Positions 7,645-14,912 of a stretch of 18,226 bases of DNA are shown piece by piece. The stretch's first letter is position 1; every line of letters starts with the position of its first letter. A program made the position numbers and the translations under genes. The notes under the pieces were generated by a model. The model saw only the letters and a list, made by a program, of their open reading frames with translations, was not told the DNA's origin and did no database searches. The DNA comes from an uncultured Collinsella sp. (lineage in GTDB: Bacteria > Actinomycetota > Coriobacteriia > Coriobacteriales > Coriobacteriaceae), in contig CABRHR010000036.1 in NCBI GenBank assembly GCA_902470835.1, positions 1 to 18,226 of the forward strand, in the 5' to 3' direction.

Positions 7645-8610
7645 CTAAAAATTCTTGTCGAGGAAGTTGTCGACCGTGTTCCAGTAGAGTTCGGGGTCGA
7701 CCTGCGCGCTCTTGGCGTGGGTGGCGCCATGGATAGTGAGCTTTTGCTTGACCTTGCTGGCGCACGCGTCGTAGTTTTGGTCGAGCGTGCTGTACGGTAC
7801 AAAGGTGTCCTGGTCGCCGTGGATAAACAGCATGGGAACCGTCGCATGTTTGAGTTGCTCCACACTGCTCGCCTTATGAAAGTCGTAGCCCGCGCGCACG
7901 TTGCACACCAAGTTTGCTACATCGAGCAAGGGAAAGCTGGGCAGGCCGAACACGTCCTTGAGCTGCAGAGAAAACTCGTCCCAAACACTTGTATAACCGC
8001 AGTCCTCGATAATGCATTTTACGTTTGCGGGCAGAGATTCCCCCGCGACGTTCATGGCGGTTGCCGCACCCATCGACTCGCCAAAGACCAGGATGCGCGC
8101 CTCGGGGTCAGCCTGAACGATTTGCTCGATCCATGCGACGATGTCGAGGCGCTCGGGCCAGCCCATGCCGATATAGTCGCCGCCGGAGCGCTCGTGGGCG
8201 CGGGCGGCGGGTGCGAGTACGTTCATGCCGCGGTCGTGGAATCGCTTGACGTATCGGGCCATACCGATGGGCTCGTTGGTATATCCATGCAGGCAGACGG
8301 CGTAGTCGTGCGTTCTCTCCGACGCAGCAAAATACCAGGCGGCAAGCTCGGTTCCGTCATCTGCGATGAGGCTGCTGCTCTCGCGATTCTCTTTAAACCA
8401 CGCCCGCGCCTCGGTTTCCTCGGCATCCGGCTGCTCACCTTTTTTGTCGTCTTTGCCATCCTGCATCATCTTCATGGTGTACGGCGCTTGGGGATTCAGG
8501 GCAAAGTCGAACAAGAAGTTGCCGGCAAACCCCAACAGCGCGACAACGAGCACCAGCGCAACGACGCCGGCTATCTTGAGCTTTCGATGGGAACGTGCGT
8601 TTTGAGACAT
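7645..8610 (-). CDS. membrane-anchored alpha/beta hydrolase
   Basis: This protein of 321 residues has one N-terminal membrane helix (about 12-34) after a basic stretch, so the catalytic domain is probably outside the membrane. The nucleophile elbow is GESMG with Ser179, the acid is Asp268 in HGDQDTFVP, and the base is His298 in HGATHAK. The oxyanion-side motif is CLHGYTNEP (106-114). This order fits the serine-aminopeptidase S33/BAAT-like hydrolases, close to the YqkD type of Firmicutes; the substrate is unknown. The start at 8610 has AGGAA eight bases upstream. It converges with the DUF362 gene and diverges from the hemolysin-III-type gene. Confidence 0.87.
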   Translation of the reverse strand: MSQNARSHRKLKIAGVVALVLVVALLGFAGNFLFDFALNPQAPYTMKMMQDGKDDKKGEQPDAEETEARAWFKENRESSSLIADDGTELAAWYFAASERTHDYAVCLHGYTNEPIGMARYVKRFHDRGMNVLAPAARAHERSGGDYIGMGWPERLDIVAWIEQIVQADPEARILVFGESMGAATAMNVAGESLPANVKCIIEDCGYTSVWDEFSLQLKDVFGLPSFPLLDVANLVCNVRAGYDFHKASSVEQLKHATVPMLFIHGDQDTFVPYSTLDQNYDACASKVKQKLTIHGATHAKSAQVDPELYWNTVDNFLDKNF

Positions 8611-8723
8611 AAGAAGCTTTCCTATAAGATGTTAATACATCAACATTTAATGCAAGCGCATTATGGACGTTCGCCGTTGATGCGTCAACAGGCAAAGAAT
8701 GGGTAAACAAAGGGTCACGTATG

Positions 8724-8761
8724 GTGCAAATTTCGCACGTACCTAGACGCTTTGATATAGT
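8724..8761 (+). promoter_or_regulatory. Extended -10 promoter with upstream palindrome
   Basis: TGATATAGT (8753-8761) is an extended -10 (TGnTATAGT) 35 bases before the hemolysin-III start codon. No good -35 is present. Overlapping the place where it would lie is a near-palindrome, GTGCAAATTTCGCAC (8724-8738), a possible operator. The whole divergent gap is 8611-8796; its left half holds another dyad, ATGTT/AACAT, in GATGTTAATACATCAACAT, which may serve the minus-strand hydrolase gene. Confidence 0.5.
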
Positions 8762-8796
8762 GTTGAGAACTCTTTACGTTGGAGGATGTAACCGGC

Positions 8797-9480
8797 ATGT
8801 CCGATTCGAGCGACAGTTCTAAGCCGCGACCCAAGACCGCGGCCGTTCCACACTACACGGTGGGCGAGGAGATCATGAACTCCGTCACCCATGGTGTCGG
8901 CTGCCTGCTGGGTATCGCGGGCCTGGTGCTCCTGATCGTATTCGCTGCCCTGCGCGGCGGAGGCCCGGCCCACATGGCCGCGGCGATTGTCTATGGTGTC
9001 AGCATTATTCTCGAATACCTAGCCTCCACGCTCTACCACGCGATTCAGCCCGCGCGCGCCAAGCGCGTGTTTCGCATCATCGACCACAGCTGCATCTACC
9101 TGCTCATAGCCGGCAGCTATACGCCGTTTTGCCTTATCACGCTCGCAAACGACGGCGGCCCTGCGCTGTTCTTTGCCGTATGGGCCATCGCCATTATCGG
9201 CATCGCCCTCGAGTGCTTCCTACGCGAGCGTCAACCGCACTGGGTAAGCGGCCTGGTCTACCTGCTGATGGGCTGGCTCGTTGTCTTTAAGCTGCCCGAA
9301 CTTGTGGCGCTGCTCAACCCCGTGGCACTTGCCCTGCTCGCCGTCGGCGGCGTGTGCTACACCGCGGGCGTGCCGTTCTATATCGCCAAAAACGTGCGCT
9401 ACCTGCACAGCGTGTTCCACCTGTGGGTGCTCGCCGGCAGTATCTTCCAGTTCATGGCGGTGATCCTCTTCGTAATCTAG
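8797..9480 (+). CDS. hemolysin III / PAQR-family membrane protein
   Basis: This integral membrane protein of 227 residues has seven hydrophobic helices after a short Ser-rich cytoplasmic N-terminus. The zinc-site residues of the family are all present: Ser77-x3-His81 (STLYH), Asp96-His97 (IDHSCIYLLIAGSYTPF) and His204-x3-His208 (HSVFHLW). The bacterial members (YqfA/TrhA) are linked to membrane-fluidity control; 'hemolysin' is a historical name and does not establish lytic activity. The start is ATG 8797; GGAGG (8781-8785) is 11 bases away, slightly far. It has its own extended -10 promoter and is followed after 110 bp by a CNNM/CorC-type gene. Confidence 0.92.
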   Translation: MSDSSDSSKPRPKTAAVPHYTVGEEIMNSVTHGVGCLLGIAGLVLLIVFAALRGGGPAHMAAAIVYGVSIILEYLASTLYHAIQPARAKRVFRIIDHSCIYLLIAGSYTPFCLITLANDGGPALFFAVWAIAIIGIALECFLRERQPHWVSGLVYLLMGWLVVFKLPELVALLNPVALALLAVGGVCYTAGVPFYIAKNVRYLHSVFHLWVLAGSIFQFMAVILFVI

Positions 9481-9590
9481 CGACCACGCCTGCGCGCTCG
9501 CGTCCTTGTTTGGGCGCCGGCGCAATTGCCGTATCCGCCGTCAACGTTTTAATCCGACGTCCCGAATCTTGGAGGTTCGAGAAACTCCCG

Positions 9591-10964
<1,374 letters not shown>

Positions 10965-10988
10965 GACAAGGAAGAGTAGGGGAGAGTT

Positions 10989-11807
10989 ATGGCAGGCCTG
11001 TTCAACATCCTTAAGGTCACCGTCAGTGAGGACAAGATCTGCGCGCATGTGCTGGTGAACCCCGGCATGCCGCTCATGACCTCGGAGGACATCGAGGCCA
11101 CGGCGCGCGTGTACTACCTGGTGCCCGCGATTGCCAAGCACCTGTGCCTGGGCGATTCCGGCCGCGAGTTCCAGGACTGCATGGGTCAGACCGAGCTCTG
11201 CCACCTGCTGGAGCACGTGACGGTCGAGCTCATGAACGAGACCGGTCTTGCCGGCAGCATCTCGTGCGGCCGCACGCGCGTAAGCGAGCACGACGAGCGC
11301 GTCTTTGAGGTTGAGCTTTCGTGCCCCGACGACGCGCTGGCCATCGGTGCGCTGTCTTCGGCCACCTTTATGATGGACTGGGCGTACCTGCACGCCGACC
11401 AGCCTGCCCCCGACGTGGAGGGCACGGTCGCGGGCCTGCGCAACCTGGTGCTGGGCATGCGCGCCGAGGCCGAGGGCAAGGATCCTCACGAGGCCGTCGC
11501 CGCTGCGAACGGCGAAGATGCCGCCAAGGGCGAGGGCGCTGACGAGGGCGATGTGCCGGTCGATGCCGAGCCCGTTGCCGATGCGACCGCCGAGCCCCAG
11601 GGCGTCCCCAACTTTGACGACGAGCCCCAGGTGGCGATTGATACCGAGGGCGCGGTTGCCGAGAACCACGAGGCCTCCGCTGCCGTCTTTGGCGGTGCTG
11701 CGACGGTTCCGGCAGGACCTGCGCATGAGGGCGGCCTGCCGCTCGTGGACGGCGCCGGCGAGGACCCGGGTGCCACGGTGGCCATGCCGGCTATGCCCCA
11801 AGAGTAG
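10989..11807 (+). CDS. stand-alone cyanophycin-synthetase N-domain-like protein
   Basis: This protein of 272 residues has a folded half and a disordered tail. Residues about 60-130 look like the N-terminal domain of cyanophycin synthetase (CphA): LLEHVTVEL (73-81) corresponds to the family's EHVALEL, CGRTR (93-97) to its GRTR, and FEVELSCPDD (106-115) to the following strand. The ATP-grasp and Mur-ligase domains of CphA are absent; instead there is a Glu/Ala/Pro-rich acidic tail (about 160-272). It therefore cannot polymerise by itself. Binding a peptide or polymer is only an inference from the domain's role in CphA. ATG 10989 follows AGGGGAGA. It is in one transcript with the CNNM/CorC gene. 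The similarity was judged by eye. Confidence 0.6.
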   Translation: MAGLFNILKVTVSEDKICAHVLVNPGMPLMTSEDIEATARVYYLVPAIAKHLCLGDSGREFQDCMGQTELCHLLEHVTVELMNETGLAGSISCGRTRVSEHDERVFEVELSCPDDALAIGALSSATFMMDWAYLHADQPAPDVEGTVAGLRNLVLGMRAEAEGKDPHEAVAAANGEDAAKGEGADEGDVPVDAEPVADATAEPQGVPNFDDEPQVAIDTEGAVAENHEASAAVFGGAATVPAGPAHEGGLPLVDGAGEDPGATVAMPAMPQE

Positions 11808-11886
11808 GCCTACGCGTTTATCACCATCACGTACCTGCGCCTTTGCCGTACGCAGATGAGCGGAGCGGCAAGTGATGCGCTGCGGG

Positions 11887-11892
11887 TATAAT
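11887..11892 (+). promoter_or_regulatory. -10 promoter element for the ytxH-PRC pair
   Basis: A consensus TATAAT lies 51 bases before the YtxH start codon. No matching -35 is seen at 16-18 bases upstream. The preceding gap holds a weak dyad, TTGCCG (11843-11848) and CGGCAA (11866-11871), that may end the upstream transcript. Confidence 0.55.
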
Positions 11893-11943
11893 GGACAGCA
11901 TTCAAACGGTGGGCATCGACGTGCCCGCAGGAGAGGAATGATC

Positions 11944-12333
11944 ATGGGTAAGACTTTCAGCTTTGTCTCCGGCGCACTTTTTGGTGCCGCTGCCGGCGCT
12001 ATTGTCGGCGTTGCTCTGGCCCCGCGCTCGGGCGCCGAGACCCGCGCCATGGCTGCCGATATCGCCAACGACGCCTGGGACAATATGCGCGACACCTACG
12101 AGCACAGCGCCGAGGAGGCCCGTGCTGCGGTGAATGACTTTGGCCCGATGGTCGACGCCAAGACCGACGATCTGCGCGCCAAGGTCGACCTGGCCCGCGA
12201 GCGCATGGACCAGCTGCGCGAGCAGCTCAACGACGCCATTTCGGGCGGCAACGTGACGCCTGCCGCCGACGTCGTGGTCGAGAACGCCGTCGAGGCTGAT
12301 ACCGAGGCTGCGGAGCCCTCGACCGAGGCATAA
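11944..12333 (+). CDS. YtxH-domain protein
   Basis: This small protein of 129 residues has a Gly/Ala-rich hydrophobic N-terminus (FVSGALFGAAAGAIVGVALAP, about 6-26) followed by RSGAETR, the hallmark of the YtxH family. A charged helix, probably coiled coil (about 35-95), and an acidic tail follow. YtxH proteins are small membrane-associated general-stress proteins of unknown mechanism. The start was chosen as ATG 11944, seven bases after GGAGAGG; an in-frame ATG at 11938 is only one base from it. The stop TAA shares its last base with the next gene's ATG, so the two are translationally coupled. Confidence 0.85.
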   Translation: MGKTFSFVSGALFGAAAGAIVGVALAPRSGAETRAMAADIANDAWDNMRDTYEHSAEEARAAVNDFGPMVDAKTDDLRAKVDLARERMDQLREQLNDAISGGNVTPAADVVVENAVEADTEAAEPSTEA

Positions 12334-13088
12334 TGCGCGCCGGGGATTTTGTCGGTGCCAAGATCTATCGCAAGCCTACCGAGGACAAGCGCACCAAAAA
12401 GGACGGCACGCCGCGCAGCCCTAAAAAGCTCGGAAAGATTCACTTTCCGGTCTTTACCCCGGGCGGTACGCGCGTGGTCGGCTTTATGGTCCGCCAGTCC
12501 GATATCGCGGGCATGATCGAGCGCCCCGACCGATTCGTAGCGCTCGACGCCATTGGTGTCTACGAGGGCGCCATCGCGGTCGATGACGTCAAGGGCACCT
12601 ACGATGCCGCCGCCGCCAAGCGCCTCGACATCAACCTGGACGATTGCATCATCTGGGTCGGTATGGACGTGCGCACGGAATCGGGCGACGTCGTGGGCTA
12701 TTGCTCGGACGTGGAGTTCAAGCCACGCTCGGGCATCGTGCAGGCATTCTATGTGACCGCCGGTGCTGCTTCGAGTGTTTTGGTTGGTGACACGCAGGTG
12801 CCGCCGACGATGCTGCGCGGCTATGCGGACGGCGCGATGATTGTTTCGGACGAGGTCAAGTCGCTCGGGTATTCGGGCGGTGCGGCTGCCAAGGCCGCCG
12901 AGGCCAGCGTCGTGGTGGGCGACAAGGTCAAAAAGGGCGCCAAGGTGCTCGACGACAAGGGATCGGTTGCCGTGGACAAGGGCAGTCGCGCACTGGGCAA
13001 GCAGCTCGGCAAGACGCGCGGCATGTTCAAGGCCTTTAAGGACGAATACCAAAAGGCGAGCGGAGGCTCGTCAAAAGCTACAAAATAG
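12333..13088 (+). CDS. PRC-barrel domain protein
   Basis: This soluble protein of 251 residues has two PRC-barrel-like halves. One spans about 34-85, with FPVFTPGGTRVVGFMV and an FVALDAIGV strand. The other spans about 108-165, with VGMDVRTESGDVVGYCSDVEF, like the common pattern 'V.d..G..iG.v.D'. A Lys/Ala-rich helical tail (185-251) may bind acidic partners or the membrane surface. PRC barrels are small interaction domains, known from RNA processing, photosynthetic complexes and spore proteins. It starts at the ATG within TAATG at the YtxH stop; no separate Shine-Dalgarno is needed. A second PRC-bearing protein is the MgtE-like one at 14896. The cellular role is unknown. Confidence 0.75.
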   Translation: MRAGDFVGAKIYRKPTEDKRTKKDGTPRSPKKLGKIHFPVFTPGGTRVVGFMVRQSDIAGMIERPDRFVALDAIGVYEGAIAVDDVKGTYDAAAAKRLDINLDDCIIWVGMDVRTESGDVVGYCSDVEFKPRSGIVQAFYVTAGAASSVLVGDTQVPPTMLRGYADGAMIVSDEVKSLGYSGGAAAKAAEASVVVGDKVKKGAKVLDDKGSVAVDKGSRALGKQLGKTRGMFKAFKDEYQKASGGSSKATK

Positions 13089-13109
13089 CGACGTACCAAA
13101 TGATGGGAG

Positions 13110-13147
13110 GCAAGCCGGAGACCTGTTGCTCCGGCTTGCTGTGTTTA
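13110..13147 (+). terminator. Rho-independent terminator after the PRC gene
   Basis: A perfect 11-bp stem, GCAAGCCGGAG (13110-13120) with CTCCGGCTTGC (13129-13139), has an 8-base loop and is followed by TGTGTTTA, a short broken T tract. It lies 21 bases after the stop codon and ends the ytxH-PRC unit. Confidence 0.75.
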
Positions 13148-13160
13148 TGGGGGAGGGCAC

Positions 13161-14567
13161 ATGCGCCAAAACGGATCCAACTTAAACGGGCGTTCGGGTG
13201 CGCGTCCGACGGCGCGCCGCGACCTGGGGCAGCTGCCCAGCGGTCAGCGCAAGCGTCACCGTAAGCCCGGCGCGATGTATCTCAACCATAGCCGCGGCTT
13301 TAGCGATCGCAGCGCGCGCATCGGCAACAGCCGCACACCCCGTCGTTCGTCTCGCCTGCCCTATGCGCTCATCGCCGTGGGCTGTGCGCTCGTGCTGTTT
13401 ATCGCTGCCGTCGTGGGCTACGTCAACCGCAGTGTGGACGTGGAGCTCAACGGCCAGAAGACCGCGGTGCGTGTGGGCTCTACGCTGCAGAATCTCATCG
13501 ATGACCAGGAGTTGACTGACACCTACGACGCAGGCGACCTGCTGGCCGTCGATGACAGCGTGCTCAAGCGCCATGGGGGCGAAAAGCTGTCGGTGAAGGT
13601 CGACGGCAAGCGCGTGAAGCAGGGTAAATGGGATAGCCGCGAACTTGAGGGCGGCGAGAAGGTGACGGTCAAGGATGGCCGTAACATCTACGAGAAGCAC
13701 GAGGTTCAGGCTACGGTTATCGAGCCCAAGCTCAAGGTCGAGGGTACGGGCGCTATCGAGTATGTGCAGACGTGGGGTGTCCAGGGCCGCTCCGAGGTGT
13801 GGGTTGGTGAGCAGTCGGGCAAGACGCAAGACCGCGGCGAGGTTGTGCCCGCCACCGATTGCGTCGTTGCGTGCGCCAGCGTGGCGCCCAAGGGCAACAA
13901 AAAGTACGTGGCGCTGACGTTTGAAGAGGGTCCGAGCGGCGCCACCAAGCAGATCCTGCAGGTGCTCAAGGAAAAGGGCGTCACCGCGACGTTCTTCCTT
14001 TCGGGCGATGCGGCCGAGGCCTCGCCTGCCACGGCCAAGGCGATTGTCGATGCCGGGTGCGAGATCGGATCCAACAGCTACAGCGACGATTCGCTCAAGG
14101 GTCAGGACCGTGAGGCGGTACGCGAACAGATCACGAAAGGCACCGATGCGATTAAGTCGACGACCGGCGTGAAGACGATGCTGCTGCGTGCTCCCTACGC
14201 TGCCTTTGACGAGCAAAACTGGATTGATGCGATGGACCTGGTCTCCGCCGTAGTCTCGTGGAATATTGACTCGGGCGACTGGCTGCTCAACGGTGCCGAC
14301 GAGCAAGTCTCGACGGTGCTCGATTCGGTGACGCCGGGCAATATCGTGCTGCTCACCGATAGAGACGAATGCGCCGAGCAGACACTCGAGGCGCTGCCGC
14401 AGATTATCGACGGCCTTGTCGCCGACGGCTACAAGATCGTGACGCTCAACGACCTGGTCAAGACGGACACGTCGCTGAGCAAAAAGCTCACCTCGCTGAC
14501 GAAGGTCACCATGCCCAAGGACGCCGTGTTTCCCCAACTTGCCGAGGACGACGACACCACAGAGTAG
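13161..14567 (+). CDS. membrane-anchored NodB-fold protein, metal site altered
   Basis: This protein of 468 residues has a basic cytoplasmic tail (1-65), one membrane helix (about 68-87), a DUF348/G5-like domain of the kind found in RpfB (about 90-175, SVDVELNGQKTAVRVG), then a polysaccharide-deacetylase (NodB) fold (about 248-435). NodB motifs are recognisable but changed: TFDDGP is TFEEGP (253-258), NHxxxH is SNSYSD (304-309), and LLHD is LLTD (397-400). RxPY (343-346) and DSGDW (370-374) are kept. It probably acts outside the membrane near the peptidoglycan but is predicted not to be a normal Zn-dependent deacetylase. ATG 13161 has GGAGG four bases upstream. The stop codon abuts a repeat remnant. 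Confidence 0.85.
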   Translation: MRQNGSNLNGRSGARPTARRDLGQLPSGQRKRHRKPGAMYLNHSRGFSDRSARIGNSRTPRRSSRLPYALIAVGCALVLFIAAVVGYVNRSVDVELNGQKTAVRVGSTLQNLIDDQELTDTYDAGDLLAVDDSVLKRHGGEKLSVKVDGKRVKQGKWDSRELEGGEKVTVKDGRNIYEKHEVQATVIEPKLKVEGTGAIEYVQTWGVQGRSEVWVGEQSGKTQDRGEVVPATDCVVACASVAPKGNKKYVALTFEEGPSGATKQILQVLKEKGVTATFFLSGDAAEASPATAKAIVDAGCEIGSNSYSDDSLKGQDREAVREQITKGTDAIKSTTGVKTMLLRAPYAAFDEQNWIDAMDLVSAVVSWNIDSGDWLLNGADEQVSTVLDSVTPGNIVLLTDRDECAEQTLEALPQIIDGLVADGYKIVTLNDLVKTDTSLSKKLTSLTKVTMPKDAVFPQLAEDDDTTE

Positions 14568-14600
14568 TCATTGGGTAGTCGTTTAAGAACGTCCCCAACA
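14568..14600. repeat. Remnant of the TTAAG...GTCCCC repeat family
   Basis: TCATTGGG (14568-14575) is followed at once by TAGTCGTTTAAGAACGTCCC, read from 14576 to 14595. The first part matches the left arm and the second the right arm of the 5889-6092 element, as if the centre had been deleted. It touches the stop codon of the preceding gene and is the first part of a 328-bp gene-free stretch (14568-14895). Confidence 0.55.
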
Positions 14601-14678
14601 GCTATGTCACGGATGCGTCAGCGTTTGGTATGCCTGCAATGTGCAGCGCATAAATTCGATGCCGCAGGGCGATGCTGA

Positions 14679-14687
14679 TGCTATAGT
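14679..14687 (+). promoter_or_regulatory. Extended -10 promoter of the magnesium operon
   Basis: TGCTATAGT matches the extended -10 TGnTATAaT at all but one position. It implies transcription from about 14694, just before GGTTAATGAGGGTC, and therefore a 5' leader of about 200 nt. No good -35 is seen. Confidence 0.6.
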
Positions 14688-14693
14688 TACTGC

Positions 14694-14895
14694 GGTTAAT
14701 GAGGGTCAAGAGAAAGGTTACAGGTGAAATCCAAACCTCGACCATACAGTCGATGACCCCATGCAGGTGCTTTTTGCGCATGCACGGGGTGTAAGCGTCG
14801 AGCGGCGTGCCGCCCGCGCATGCGTATACATATCCAGAAGCCCCCGGACGCCGCACGCGCGGTCGCGTCCGGAGGAATAATGATGGGGAGCACCA
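14694..14895 (+). promoter_or_regulatory. Structured leader, candidate Mg2+ (M-box-like) riboswitch
   Basis: The leader folds on inspection into a three-way junction: outer helix GGGTCA (14703-14708) with TGACCC (14754-14759), and inner helices AGGTT/AACCT (14715-14719, 14734-14738) and CGAC/GTCG (14739-14742, 14749-14752). The 3' strand of the outer helix competes with a long hairpin, CCCC.TGCA.GTGC (14757-14770) with GCGC.TGCA.GGGG (14776-14789), so two folds exclude each other. A final hairpin covers a Shine-Dalgarno. The opening GTTAATGAGGGTC resembles the M-box opening GTTAGGTGAGGCTC. M-boxes are known upstream of mgtE and of Nramp-related Mg2+ transporters, the genes found here. The class is a guess; regulation by some signal is likely. 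Confidence 0.5.
14841..14875 (+). promoter_or_regulatory. Shine-Dalgarno-sequestering hairpin
   Basis: CCCCCGGACGC (14841-14851) pairs with GCGTCCGGAGG (14865-14875) over 11 positions with a single mismatch, and the 3' arm contains the GGAGG. The loop can form a further small helix, CCGC/GCGG. In this fold the ribosome site is hidden, as in a translation-type riboswitch expression platform. Confidence 0.6.
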
Positions 14896-14912
14896 TTGAA
14901 TTATCTGAGTGA
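14880..14912 (+). CDS. Possible 10-codon leader peptide
   Basis: ATG 14880 (or 14883) lies 4 (or 7) bases after GGAGG and encodes MMGSTIELSE, then TGA. This frame differs from the MgtE-like protein and runs past its TTG start, so translating it could open or feed the downstream start. It may equally be an accident of the sequence. Confidence 0.25.
   Translation: MMGSTIELSE

Noticed and set aside
8797..9480. Hemolysin or virulence toxin
   Set aside because: The family name is historical; the sequence is a seven-helix PAQR-type protein with a conserved metal site and no toxin features.
13161..14567. Ordinary peptidoglycan N-acetylglucosamine deacetylase
   Set aside because: The NodB motifs required for metal binding and catalysis are replaced, so a standard enzymatic assignment would be wrong.
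14694..14895. Cobalamin riboswitch, suggested by ACAGGTGAAATCC
   Set aside because: Only a short resemblance to GGTGNAANTCC; the following CCCGC...CTGT box is absent, and the downstream genes concern magnesium.
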